Positions 52,105 through 61,681 of a DNA stretch of 64,000 nucleotides are shown here, in pieces. Positions within the stretch are counted from its first letter, which is position 1. Every line of letters starts with the position of its first letter. Source of the stretch: Allopusillimonas ginsengisoli (lineage in GTDB: Bacteria > Pseudomonadota > Gammaproteobacteria > Burkholderiales > Burkholderiaceae_B); assembly GCA_005239165.1 (NCBI GenBank), contig RAPG01000012.1, positions 1 to 64,000 on the forward strand, in the 5' to 3' direction. The translations under genes were made by a program, and so were the position numbers. Below the pieces are notes generated by a model. It saw only the letters and a program-made list of their open reading frames with translations. It was not told the DNA's origin and did not search any database.

Positions 52105-53199
52105 TCAGGGGCTAAATACCCTGATGTGGTGAGGCTCGGCCTGAAGAAATACGGGCGTGCCTTTTTCGAGTGTCCCCGCCATGGCGCTCTCATCGAGTGC
52201 AAGTTTAATGAACACAGACGGCTCATCGGCGGCCTGGCAACGCAGGCGGATGTGGTCGCCAAAGTACACTTTGTCGAGCGTGACGGCGGCGATGGCGTTT
52301 TGGCTTGCAGCATCGACAAGACGCAGACGTTCGGGGCGGATGGCGACGACGCAGGGTGCGCCCTGGGACAGTCCCTCGATGTTAAGCCCCGACAGTGTGG
52401 CGTGGTTGCCCAGGCTTACCGTGCAGTGTGTGTCGTTTGTGGTGACCACCGTGCCGTTAAATTTATTGCAGTCACCGACGAAGCCGGAAACGAATGCGTT
52501 ACACGGAGACTCATACAGTGTGTCAACGGTGGATACCTGCTGAATAATGCCTTGTTCAAAAACGGCGACCCGGTCCGACATGGTCAGCGCTTCGCTCTGA
52601 TCGTGTGTGACATAGACAAAGGTGATGCCCAGTGAGCGGTGCAAGGCTTTCAGTTCGAGCTGCATGTGTTCCCGCAACTGTTTGTCGAGCGCACCCAGGG
52701 GTTCGTCCATTAACACCAGTTTTGGGTTGAACACCAGAGCGCGCGCCAGTGCGATGCGCTGCTGCTGTCCGCCTGACAGCTGGGCTGGGTAGCGTTTGCC
52801 AAATGCGCCCATCTGAACCATCTCTAGCGCCTGGGCAATGCGTTGCTGCCGCTCCTGCGAAGGCAATTTACGCACTTTCAGCGGATAGTCGAGATTTTTT
52901 TCTACGGTCAGGTGAGGAAACAGCGCGTAGTTTTGAAACACCATGCCAATGTTGCGCTTATGAGGCGGCACATGGTTGAGGCTTTGCCCGTCAAGCACAA
53001 TTTCGCCGCCCGTCGGAAATTCAAAGCCCGCAAGCATCATCAGACAGGTGGTTTTGCCTGAGCCTGAAGGGCCCAGCAAAGAAAGAAACTCGCCCGGGTA
53101 AATATCGAGATTCAGATCTTTGACAACTAGTGTTTCACCGTCGTAAGACTTCTGCACGTTGCGAAAGCTGACAAGCGGCTCGTGGTGGGTTTCCGTCAT
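52105..53199 (-). CDS. Polyamine/GABA-type ABC transporter ATP-binding protein (PotA-like)
   Basis: A 364-residue ATPase. Walker A is GPSGSGKTT, signature LSGGQQQR, Walker B LVLMDEP and the switch histidine lies in VYVTHDQSEALTMSD. A C-terminal TOBE-type regulatory domain (about 235-364; VAIRPERLRLVDAASQNA, VYFGDHIRLRCQ) matches the spermidine/putrescine and Fe(III) ATPases. It is 56 bases after the aminotransferase gene and 38 before the binding protein. Confidence 0.93.
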   Translation of the reverse strand: MTETHHEPLVSFRNVQKSYDGETLVVKDLNLDIYPGEFLSLLGPSGSGKTTCLMMLAGFEFPTGGEIVLDGQSLNHVPPHKRNIGMVFQNYALFPHLTVEKNLDYPLKVRKLPSQERQQRIAQALEMVQMGAFGKRYPAQLSGGQQQRIALARALVFNPKLVLMDEPLGALDKQLREHMQLELKALHRSLGITFVYVTHDQSEALTMSDRVAVFEQGIIQQVSTVDTLYESPCNAFVSGFVGDCNKFNGTVVTTNDTHCTVSLGNHATLSGLNIEGLSQGAPCVVAIRPERLRLVDAASQNAIAAVTLDKVYFGDHIRLRCQAADEPSVFIKLALDESAMAGTLEKGTPVFLQAEPHHIRVFSP

Positions 53200-53255
53200 T
53201 GCGTCTACGCCTCGTAATCGTTGTAATCATTCAGGAGGCAAGCCCCCTGGGCGCG

Positions 53256-54521
53256 TCAGGTACGAATGGCATTGGACAAAATATGTAAGCCATCTGTCAA
53301 TACATTGTCCGGGATTGTAAGCGGGAAGAGAAACCGTATTACATGCCCGTGTGATCCGCATGTAAGCAGTATAAGACCTTGCTCCAATGATTTGGCTTGC
53401 ACCTTGCGGGCAAAATCAGAATCAGGGGTGTTGCCGGCAGGGTTACGGAACTCGACGGCGATCATGGCGCCCAGGCCACGTATTTCGGCCATGTGTGGCG
53501 TGACTTCCTGCAGCGAGGTGAGCGTGGCGCGCAGTCTGTCGCCCAGCGTGCAGGCGCGCTGCACCAGTTGCTCAGACTCAATGATGTCGAGTACGGCATG
53601 CGCTGCCGCCAGTGCAAGCGGATTGCCCGCATAGGTGCCGCCGAGCGCGCCAGGGGGAGGGGCATCCATGAGTTCGGCCCGGCCACAAACCGCTGAAAGC
53701 GGCATGCCACCCGCCAGGCTTTTGGCCATTGTGATCAGATCAGGTACAACGCCGGCATGCTCAATAGCGAACATTTTTCCTGTGCGGGCAAAGCCGGTTT
53801 GTACCTCATCGGCAATCAGAAGTATGCCGTGTCGGTCGCACAGTGTGCGCAAGGCCTTGAGCAGTTCTGGCGGAGCCACATTAAAGCCGCCTTCGCCCTG
53901 CACGGGTTCGATGATGATGGCGGCGACGCGGCTGGGCTCAATGTCGGAGCTCAGTAAGGTTTCGATGGCGGTCAGGGAGTCCTCTGTTGTGACCCCCGCT
54001 ATGGTCGAAGGAAACGGAACGTGGTACACCTCGCCTGGCAAAGGGCCAAAGCCGGCTTTGTAAGGTTGTACCTTGCCGGTGAGAGCCATGCCCATAAAAG
54101 TGCGGCCGTGAAACGCACCTGAAAAAGCGATGACGCCGGTGCGTCCGGTTGCCTTGCGGGCGATTTTGATGGCATTTTCAACGGCCTCGGCACCCGTCGT
54201 GAAGAATGCTGTCTTCTTGGCGTGATCGCCGGGTGTCAGCCGGTTTATTTTCTCGGCAAGCTCAATATATTGGGCGTAGGGCACAACCTGGAAGGCTGTA
54301 TGCGTAAATTTTTCGAGCTGTTGCGCAATGGCGCTGACGACGCGAGGATGACGGTGTCCGGTGTTGGTGACGGCAATACCGGCCGCAAAATCAATGTAAC
54401 GACGACCTTCGAGGTCCCAGAGCTCGGCATTTTGTGCGCGATCAACATAAAAGTCGCACATGACGCTGATGCCGTTGGGAATAGCCTGTGACTTGCGCTC
54501 TTGCCACGTCTGCTTACTCAT
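53256..54521 (-). CDS. gabT: 4-aminobutyrate aminotransferase-like class III transaminase
   Basis: A 421-residue PLP-dependent class III aminotransferase close to GabT, which moves the amino group of GABA to 2-oxoglutarate giving succinate semialdehyde. Visible are YIDFAAGIAVTNTGHRHP, TTGAEAVENAIKIARKATGR (phosphate site), FSGAFHGRTFMGMALTGK, LLIADEVQTGFARTGKMFA and the PLP lysine in ITMAKSLAGGMPLSAVCGR. The ATG at 54521 follows AGAGGATGAC. It heads the importer operon and is divergent from a MocR regulator. No gabD is nearby. A 5-aminovalerate or putrescine role is possible. Confidence 0.9.
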   Translation of the reverse strand: MSKQTWQERKSQAIPNGISVMCDFYVDRAQNAELWDLEGRRYIDFAAGIAVTNTGHRHPRVVSAIAQQLEKFTHTAFQVVPYAQYIELAEKINRLTPGDHAKKTAFFTTGAEAVENAIKIARKATGRTGVIAFSGAFHGRTFMGMALTGKVQPYKAGFGPLPGEVYHVPFPSTIAGVTTEDSLTAIETLLSSDIEPSRVAAIIIEPVQGEGGFNVAPPELLKALRTLCDRHGILLIADEVQTGFARTGKMFAIEHAGVVPDLITMAKSLAGGMPLSAVCGRAELMDAPPPGALGGTYAGNPLALAAAHAVLDIIESEQLVQRACTLGDRLRATLTSLQEVTPHMAEIRGLGAMIAVEFRNPAGNTPDSDFARKVQAKSLEQGLILLTCGSHGHVIRFLFPLTIPDNVLTDGLHILSNAIRT

Positions 54522-54544
54522 TTGTCATCCTCTTTTTGTAGGCG

Positions 54545-54585
54545 GGTTCTTTGAATGGTTCTAAATATAATGACAATCTGGTTTA
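54545..54585. promoter_or_regulatory. Direct repeats and promoter between gabT and the MocR gene
   Basis: GGTTCT occurs at 54545-54550 and 54557-54562 (12-base spacing), with GGTTTA at 54580-54585. A perfect -10 hexamer TATAAT on the plus strand (54566-54571) lies between them. MocR/GabR proteins bind direct repeats of this kind, so these are candidate operators for the divergent pair (inference). Confidence 0.5.
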
Positions 54586-54623
54586 CTATGTAGACCCATT
54601 TCCGCGTTTTTCGTGGGGCCAAT

Positions 54624-56153
54624 TTGAATTCCTTCTCTCTTTCAGACTGGCTGCAGCAATGGCTTGCTGCAGGCTCAGAGCCTGTATACCGCCAGCTGTA
54701 TCGTTTGCTCAGGCAGGCCATTCTTGAAGGCCAGATTCAGCCGGGTGCGCGCTTGCCGTCATCACGCAGTATGGCCAGAGACGTCGGCATCGCGCGAAAC
54801 ACGGTCATACAGGTGTATGAACAGTTGGCGATTGAAGGCTATGTCAGCGCAACCACAGGCAAGGGCACGTTTGTCGAAGACATTAGCCAGGACTCCATCG
54901 AGGGCGTCGGAGCGCCCGTTCCGTCTGTCGATGTGGGCGCGGGGCAAACGCCCGGGCCCAATCTGTCTGACCGGGGGCAGCGGCTAATTGGCAGGCTGGG
55001 TTTTTCCAAGCGGCAACACGGCGCATTCATGGCCGGTTTGCCCGACGTGGCTGAGTTCCCGCTCAAAGTCTGGCTGCGTATTCAGAACCGGCAGTGGCGC
55101 CAGGCCGATCCACGTCTGCTCACTTACGCCCCGGCAGGCGGTTTTCCACCTTTGCGGCAGGCGATATCAGGCTTTTTGCACAGTACGCGATCGGTCAACA
55201 GCACCGCGCAGCAGGTTGTAATTACAACAGGCATACACCAGGCTCTTGATGTGGCCACACGCCTGCTGTGCGATATTGGCGATACCGTCTGGATCGAAGA
55301 CCCTTCCTACTGGGGGCTGCGTAATCTGCTGATTTCTTCAGGGCTAAACGTCGTCCCGGTGGCTGTCGACGCTGAAGGTATCCGGCCTTCCATGGCCGAC
55401 CGAAAGAACCCGCCCAGGCTTATCGTGGTCACGCCCTCTCATCAATACCCTTTGGGCATGGTCATGAGCCTGGCTCGCAGGCGTTGGTTGCTGCAATACG
55501 CACGCAAGCATGGCTGCTGGATACTCGAAGATGACTACGACAGTGATTTTCGCTTTGGCAGTCGGCCATTGCCGTCACTTCAGGGCCTGGACGAAGCGGG
55601 GCGTGTACTGTATGTGGGCAGCTTCAGCAAAACCCTGTACCCGGGGCTGCGCCTGGGCTATATGGTCGTGCCTGAAGGCCTGTCAGAAGACTTCGCCTCG
55701 GCAGTGGCCGAACTTTACCGCGAAGGTCAGTTGATGACGCAGTCCATTGTGGCCGAATTCGTACGCGAAGGTTATTTAAGTTCGCATATCAGACGGGTGC
55801 GCAATCTGTATGCACAACGACGTGCTTTACTGATTGACGCGATCCGGAACAGCTACGGTGACCAACTCGAGATTGTCGGGGATGAGGCCGGACTGCACCT
55901 GGTTCTGGGGCTGCCGGACGAAGTCGACGATGTGCAAGTATGCCGTGATGCGTTTGATCGCGGCATACTGGTGCGGCCACTTAGTGACTATTATCTTGAC
56001 CCCGCACGCATGCGTCGGGGGCTGTTACTGGGGTATGCCGAAGTACCGCCTGACGAGATCAAGCCAGCCTTCCGCCTGCTGGCTGGTGTCATCGATGATG
56101 CGCTGGCAGGTATTGCCGGCGAAGGCCAGCAGGTCGCTGACCGCAACCGTTAA
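54624..56153 (+). CDS. MocR/GabR-type transcriptional regulator (GntR wHTH fused to aminotransferase fold)
   Basis: A 509-residue PLP-dependent regulator. The winged helix (about residues 18-88) has EPVYRQLYRLLRQAILEGQIQPGARLPSSRSMARD and VIQVYEQLAIEGYV; the type I aminotransferase-like domain (about 125-490) has TGIHQALDVATRLLCDIGDTV, EDPSYWGLRNLL, LEDDYDSDFRF and the PLP lysine in GSFSKTLYPGLRLGY. GabR activates gab genes on sensing GABA plus PLP; PdxR relatives act on PLP synthesis. The divergent gabT-importer operon favours a GabR-like role. The start is TTG at 54624; the next ATG would delete the DNA-binding domain. Confidence 0.88.
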   Translation: MNSFSLSDWLQQWLAAGSEPVYRQLYRLLRQAILEGQIQPGARLPSSRSMARDVGIARNTVIQVYEQLAIEGYVSATTGKGTFVEDISQDSIEGVGAPVPSVDVGAGQTPGPNLSDRGQRLIGRLGFSKRQHGAFMAGLPDVAEFPLKVWLRIQNRQWRQADPRLLTYAPAGGFPPLRQAISGFLHSTRSVNSTAQQVVITTGIHQALDVATRLLCDIGDTVWIEDPSYWGLRNLLISSGLNVVPVAVDAEGIRPSMADRKNPPRLIVVTPSHQYPLGMVMSLARRRWLLQYARKHGCWILEDDYDSDFRFGSRPLPSLQGLDEAGRVLYVGSFSKTLYPGLRLGYMVVPEGLSEDFASAVAELYREGQLMTQSIVAEFVREGYLSSHIRRVRNLYAQRRALLIDAIRNSYGDQLEIVGDEAGLHLVLGLPDEVDDVQVCRDAFDRGILVRPLSDYYLDPARMRRGLLLGYAEVPPDEIKPAFRLLAGVIDDALAGIAGEGQQVADRNR

Positions 56154-56182
56154 CGGATACCGGGTGGGCTGCTACGCACGGG

Positions 56183-56713
56183 TTAGCTGAGCTCAGCCTT
56201 TAGCTGCATCTGGCCGCACAAGGAGAGTATTTCTTGTGTGGTGCTTCTGTGCACTAAAACTACCTGAAAATCGTGCGTGTAGCTCTCGCCAAAATTGATC
56301 AGGCAATACTTTGGATGATGTATCAGCAACTGCTGGTCTACCCATCTGAAGAAGTCGGCAATGGTTTGAAAGTTGTTATCGTCGTAGGGGTAATCAGGCA
56401 GCAGGGGTTGCTCGAACGCATCGATGACCTGCTCGTACAGCTCGTCTACCGTGTCCGAGACGGCGAAATAGTCTTCCAGTTCAATAAATATAATAAAGGC
56501 CAGCACACCCGCCGGGTCGTACTGAGCTACACGTGCAGCCTCTGCACCATAATGCGTTTGCAGGGTTTGGGCAGGTTCGCTCACGGCCTGAAGACAAATA
56601 TCAGTGATGCGCGCGATTTCGTGCTCGTCGAGGTCGCCGCAAGACAGCAGGCTGATCAGTTGCGTCAACCTGCCCGCGTCCACGGTGCAAGGAGGCTCGG
56701 GGTTGGGTTCCAT
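56183..56713 (-). CDS. Hypothetical acidic protein
   Basis: A 176-residue soluble acidic protein with no signal peptide or membrane segment. It has an N-terminal helical region (LTQLISLLSCGDLDEHEIARITDICLQAV), a segment rich in Asp/Glu/Tyr (FIELEDYFAVSDTVDELYEQVIDAF, LLPDYPYDDNNFQTIADFF), and a C-terminal WVDQQLLIHHPKYCLINFGES. I do not recognise the family. The ATG at 56713 has AAAGGTAG upstream and is preferred to a TTG at 56737. It lies 41 bases after the tex stop on the same strand. Confidence 0.65.
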   Translation of the reverse strand: MEPNPEPPCTVDAGRLTQLISLLSCGDLDEHEIARITDICLQAVSEPAQTLQTHYGAEAARVAQYDPAGVLAFIIFIELEDYFAVSDTVDELYEQVIDAFEQPLLPDYPYDDNNFQTIADFFRWVDQQLLIHHPKYCLINFGESYTHDFQVVLVHRSTTQEILSLCGQMQLKAELS

Positions 56714-56754
56714 AGGGCTACCTTTTGGGGTTTGCAAGCAGTAAGTTCATGGCG

Positions 56755-59138
56755 TTATTTTTTCAGCTTGGCAAAGGCGGCAGCCATGGCGCCCATGGAT
56801 GAAGGCTCGGCAGAGCTTGCCGCATTGTTGCGCCGTGATGATCCCGAGGACGTGCGACGGTCGGTGCCAGGGCGTGTGTCGCCGCCTCGTCGTGCAGGTG
56901 CGCTGTCATCATCCAGACGCATGGTAAGCGCGATGCGCTTGCGTGCGACATCAACCTCTTGCACTTTGACCTTGACTGTCTGACCCACGCGCACGACATC
57001 GCGGGGGTCTTTTACAAATGTGTTCGACAGGGCTGAAATATGCACCAGGCCGTCCTGGTGTACGCCAACATCGATAAACGCCCCAAAGTTGGCTACGTTG
57101 GTGACTACGCCTTCGAGGATCATGCCTTCGTGCAGGTCTGAAAGGGTGTTGACACCTTCCATAAAGGTGGCCGTCTTGAATTCGGGGCGAGGATCGCGGG
57201 CGGGTTTTTCGAGCTCTTGGAAGATGTCCTTGACGGTGGGCAAACCAAAGCGTTCATCGGTAAACTCAGCCGGGGAAACGCCCTTGAGTGCGCCTTGCCG
57301 GCCCATGACCTCATGCACATCAGACTTGATTTTAGCCAGAATGCGCTGAACTACCGGATACGCTTCGGGGTGTACCGATGAAGCATCGAGCGGGTTGCCA
57401 CCGTTGGCAATACGCAAAAAGCCGGCGGCCTGTTCAAAGGTTTTATCACCAAAACGCGGCACCTTAAGCAAAGCTTTGCGATCGGGGAAAGCCCCGTTGC
57501 TGTCTCGCCAGGCCACAATGTTTTTGGCTAAGGTCGCGTTCAGCCCTGAAATGCGAGTAAGCAGGGGGGCAGAGGCGGTATTGACATCAACCCCCACCGC
57601 ATTGACGCAGTCTTCAATGACGGCATCAAGCGACCGGGCAAGTTCGCGCTGGTTGACGTCGTGCTGGTATTGACCGACGCCTATGGCTTTTGGCTCAATC
57701 TTGACCAGTTCGGCCAGCGGGTCTTGGAGGCGGCGCGCAATCGAGACCGCACCGCGCAGACTGACGTCAAGGTCAGGGAATTCATTGGCAGCAAGCTCAG
57801 AGGCCGAATACACCGAAGCGCCTGCCTCAGAAACGACCACGCGGGTTACGTTGAGCTTGGGGAATTTTTCCTGCATGTCGGTGACGAGCTTTTCGGTCTC
57901 GCGTGACGCAGTGCCATTGCCAATGGCCAGAAGCTCAATATTGTGCTTGCTGATTAATGCCGCCAGCGTGCTGATGCTGCCCTCCCGGTCGCGCCGGGTT
58001 CGAAGGGGTAAATTGTGCTGGTTGCCAATACTTTGCCTGTAGCGTCAATGGCAGCAAGCTTGACCCCAGTGCGTATGCCTGGGTCAAGGCCGAGCACGGC
58101 TTTGGGGCCAGCCGGCGCGGCCAGCATCAGATCTTTGAGATTGGCGGCAAAAACGCGTATGGCCTCTTGTTCGGCACTTTCCCGCAGACGACCGATGAGC
58201 TCAGACTCGAACGTTGTCAGCAGTTTGACCCGCCATGTCCAGCGGCATACCTCAGCCAGCCAGCGACCGCGTGGGGTGGGGTCCAGACCGAAGTCGGCGT
58301 CGACGCGCAGAAAACGCGCAATACGCAAAATGCAGGGATGGGGTGTCTGGGCTTCAAGTTCGGGGTTTAGCCCCAGCCGGATGTCGAGCGCGCCTTGCTG
58401 GCGCCCGCGCAACAGGGCCAGTATGCGGTGCGACGGCAGGGTGCGCAGAGGCTCGCTGAAGTCAAACCAGTCGCGAAAGTTATCACCTTCGTTTTCTTTA
58501 CCCGCCATGACTTTGGAGTAAATCAGACCTGTGTTCCAAAGATGCTCGCGCATGTCTGCAAGCAGGTCGGCGTTTTCAGCATAGCGTTCGGCCAGTATGT
58601 CGCGTGCGCCGTCAAGGGCTGCTTTGGCATCATTAACGGATGCCTCAGGGTTGAGGTAGCCTTCGGCCAGGACGCCGGGATCGCAGGCCACATCAGCCAA
58701 AATGGCATCAGCCAGCGGTTCCAGGCCAGCTTCACGCGCAATCTGGGCACGTGTACGCCGCTTGGGCTTGTAGGGCGCATACAGATCTTCAAGACGCTGT
58801 TTTGTGTCGGCGGTTTTGACTTCACGTTCAAGTTCAGCCGTCAACTTGCCCTGTTCTGCAATAGAATCAAGCACGACAGCGCGTCGTGACTCGAGTTCGC
58901 GCACATAAATCAGTCTGACCTCGAGATTGCGCAGTACGGTGTCGTCCAGGCCCCCGGTTACTTCTTTGCGATAGCGTGCAATAAAGGGCACCGTGGCGCC
59001 GCCATCAAGAAGTTCAACCGTTGCGGCCACCTGATTGGGGCGCACGTTGAGTTCGGCAGCCAGCAAGGCGACGATGCGTGCGGCGTTTTCCGCGTCGGTG
59101 GCGGGCTTTGGTTTTTCTTGCACAGGGTTATCAGTCAT
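56755..59138 (-). pseudogene. tex: Transcription accessory protein Tex, broken by a one-base frameshift
   Basis: Two consecutive frames together make a full Tex protein of about 794 residues. The upstream frame (59138 to 57954) has the N-terminal helical domain and the YqgF-type nuclease-like fold (KAVLGLDPGIRTGVKLAAID) and runs ...TIYPFEP, then out of frame into a stop. Adding one C to the CCC run in the coding strand (GGG at 57996-57998) restores RRDREGSISTLAALISKHN and IAIGNGTASRETEKL-like sequence that joins the downstream frame, which holds the HhH domain (LLTRISGLNATLAKNIVAW) and the S1 domain (LEGVVTNVANFGAFIDVGVH). The change may be real or a sequencing error in a short homopolymer. 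Confidence 0.88.
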
Positions 59139-59485
59139 TTGTCCAACATTAAATCAATGAATCACGCGGCGCATTTTGCCACATTGCGGGGCTGAACCGT
59201 TGTGTACACAGTGTAAGTGCCTGTTACGCCACGGGTGCCAAGCCGGCATGTAGGTGCTCGGGTGCGGCTGGAAAAAAGGCGGGCGCAGGAACACGATGGG
59301 GGGTGATTGCGCCATAGTATAGATAATTGCCGCCGCGTGCTGCCGTGGGCCGGATGGCGCATGTCTGGTAGCGGGCCCGCCACCAGGGCGTCGGTAACGT
59401 TTCTGCATTGGGGTACATTTGCTGCCCATTGGTGTTGTGCGACCCCCTGTGAGAAAATCGACGTTACGCTTCCTGGCTACCCTTC
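59139..59485. other. Intergenic region between tex and the DinG-like gene
   Basis: About 347 bases. It should hold the divergent promoters for both genes. Several overlapping short frames on the minus strand (59154-59429) are Pro/Arg/His/Cys-rich and look like noise. GTGTACAC at 59200-59207 is a short palindrome. No terminator or RNA gene seen. Confidence 0.5.
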
Positions 59486-61681
59486 ATGTTTGATCAACTA
59501 CTTTCTGATATCTTTGCCGGCGACGGCCTTATTGCTCAGGCCGTGCCCGATTACCGGCCGCGACAGGCCCAGCTTGAACTGGCCCAGGCCATTGAAAAGG
59601 CGGCGCTTGACCACACCACCCTGATCGCCGAGGCCGGCACCGGCACGGGCAAAACCTGGGCTTATCTGGTGCCTGCCTTTCTCAGCGGTGGCAAGGTGCT
59701 GGTATCCACTGGCACCCGTACATTGCAAGACCAGCTGTTCCGCCGCGATATTCCCCGGCTGCGCAAGGCGCTGGCCTTGCCTGTGACGGTTTCGCTGCTC
59801 AAAGGGCGGGGCAATTATGTATGTCATTACCATCTTGATCGCCTCTCTGGCGACGACCGGGCGCTAAAGTCGCGGGCCGAGGTCGGTCAGTTGCGACATA
59901 TTCAGCTTTTTTCGCAGCAGTCACGCACGGGCGATCGCAGTGACCTGGCCGAAGTACCCGAAGACGCCGACATCTGGAATCGCGTGACATCCACGCGTGA
60001 TAACTGCCTGGGGCAAGAGTGCCCGTTCGTCAAAGATTGTTTTGTGATAAAAGCCCGGCGGCAGGCACAGGACGCTGATGTGGTTGTGGTTAATCATGCC
60101 TTGTTCATGGCTGATCTGGCTCTGCGAGAAGAAGGCATTACCGATCTGCTGCCTGACGTTGATCTTGTTGTGTTCGATGAGGCTCATCAGTTGCCGGACA
60201 TTGCCACGCGCTTTCTGGGCTCCAGTGTGTCTTCGCACCAGTTGCTCGACCTGGCGCGCACTACTGAAGCGGCCGGGCTGGCCTATGCGCGCGAATCGAC
60301 CAACTGGAGCGAGGCAGGCAAAAATATCGAGCAGGCGGCCCGCAATCTGCGGCTGGTGGCTGCACCCATCGAGAAACTGCCAGGGCGCAAGGCCACCTTT
60401 CAGGCAATACCCAACGGGCCTGAGTTTGATGAAGCGCTCGACGCGTTATTGGCCGTGCTTGATAAAAGCCTGCAGTTACTGGGCATAGTCAAAGAAAAAC
60501 ACCCGGATCTGGAAGCAGCCCACAAAAGTTGTCTTGATCTCAGGGCCCGCTTGTTTCGCTGGAGCCAGCCTGACCGTCAGGGTCGCAATGCGCTGCGTCC
60601 GGCGCCAAGCGGCACCGGTGCTGAAGTTGACAGAGGTGAGCCCGACGCCAATAACGATGGATTGCCGCAGGCGGCGAAGATGGGCGGGGGCGTATATAAA
60701 GAGGTGGGGGTGTCACACGACGATAATGCCTTGATCGCTGACGACGTTAAACAGGCCCCGCGCTCCAAACGCACAGACGACGACAATACACCAGCGGTGC
60801 GCTGGGTAGAGCACAGCCAGCATCATATGCGTCTGCACAGCGCGCCGTTGTCTGTCGCCCGTATTTTTTCACGTTTTCGGCGGCCGGGGCAGGCCTGGGT
60901 GCTTACGTCTGCCACGCTCTCGGTCAATGGCGATTTTGGCCATTTTGTTCGTCAGCTGGGGCTTTGGGATGCCACAACAGCACGTTGGGATTCTCCCTTT
61001 AACTACCCCGATCAGGGGGTGCTGTATGTGCCCAAGGCGCTGCCACTGCCTAACTCACCGGTATTTAATGAGAAATTTGTCGAGGTACTGCTGCCACTCA
61101 TACAGGCTAGCCGCGGCGGGGTACTTATTTTATGCACCACGCTGCGTTCGGTCGACCGTATTGCCGACATGCTTGAAACGCACTTTGAAGATCTGGGTAT
61201 AGATCGTCTGTTGCTCAGACAGGGCGAAAGCTCGCGCAGAGTGTTGCTCGAGCGGTTTCAGCAGGGGCGAGCGGTACTGGTGGGAAGCGCAAGTTTCTGG
61301 GAAGGCATTGATGTGCCTGGAGATGCCTTGACGCTGGTGGCGATTGACAAGCTGCCGTTTGCCCCGCCCGATGACCCCGTGCTTGAGGCACGCCTGAATT
61401 TGTGCAGAACGGAAGGGGGCAACCCATTTATGGAGTATCAGGTGCCTGAAGCAGCAATCACGCTCAAGCAGGGCGCCGGTCGCCTGATACGGTCAGAGTC
61501 TGACTGGGGGGTACTGGTTGTAGGTGATGTTCGTATCGTCGAAAAACCATACGGAAAACTGATCTGGCGAGGCCTGCCGCCGTTTGCACGAACACGCGAA
61601 CCGGCGCAGGTGCTGGCCTTTCTGAAGGCCCGGCAGGAACCCCTGCCGGACGCTTTGCCCGATGTGGCTAAAACCAGTTGA
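59486..61681 (+). CDS. ATP-dependent helicase, DinG/YoaA (XPD-like) family
   Basis: A 731-residue superfamily 2 helicase that unwinds DNA 5'-3' with an iron-sulfur domain. Walker A is AEAGTGTGKTWAYL, the DEAH box VVFDEAHQLPD, and motif VI QGAGRLIRSESD. Four cysteines typical of the [4Fe-4S] domain are spaced between NYVC and LGQECPFVKDC. The closest general type is YoaA. Between about residues 360 and 434 there is a hydrophilic insertion (Gly/Asp/Asn-rich) before VRWVEHSQHHMRLHSAPL. The ATG at 59486 lacks a good ribosome site but starts the conserved FDQLLSDIFAGDG. Its 3' end overlaps that of bamD by 14 bases. Confidence 0.9.
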   Translation: MFDQLLSDIFAGDGLIAQAVPDYRPRQAQLELAQAIEKAALDHTTLIAEAGTGTGKTWAYLVPAFLSGGKVLVSTGTRTLQDQLFRRDIPRLRKALALPVTVSLLKGRGNYVCHYHLDRLSGDDRALKSRAEVGQLRHIQLFSQQSRTGDRSDLAEVPEDADIWNRVTSTRDNCLGQECPFVKDCFVIKARRQAQDADVVVVNHALFMADLALREEGITDLLPDVDLVVFDEAHQLPDIATRFLGSSVSSHQLLDLARTTEAAGLAYARESTNWSEAGKNIEQAARNLRLVAAPIEKLPGRKATFQAIPNGPEFDEALDALLAVLDKSLQLLGIVKEKHPDLEAAHKSCLDLRARLFRWSQPDRQGRNALRPAPSGTGAEVDRGEPDANNDGLPQAAKMGGGVYKEVGVSHDDNALIADDVKQAPRSKRTDDDNTPAVRWVEHSQHHMRLHSAPLSVARIFSRFRRPGQAWVLTSATLSVNGDFGHFVRQLGLWDATTARWDSPFNYPDQGVLYVPKALPLPNSPVFNEKFVEVLLPLIQASRGGVLILCTTLRSVDRIADMLETHFEDLGIDRLLLRQGESSRRVLLERFQQGRAVLVGSASFWEGIDVPGDALTLVAIDKLPFAPPDDPVLEARLNLCRTEGGNPFMEYQVPEAAITLKQGAGRLIRSESDWGVLVVGDVRIVEKPYGKLIWRGLPPFARTREPAQVLAFLKARQEPLPDALPDVAKTS

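Noticed and set aside
57996..57998. Programmed ribosomal frameshift in tex
   Set aside because: There is no slippery heptamer or downstream pseudoknot evident and Tex is not known to use one; a mutation or sequencing error explains it more simply.
59154..59429. Three overlapping minus-strand frames upstream of the DinG-like gene
   Set aside because: Pro/Arg/His/Cys-rich in all frames, no consistent frame and no start signal; treated as intergenic.
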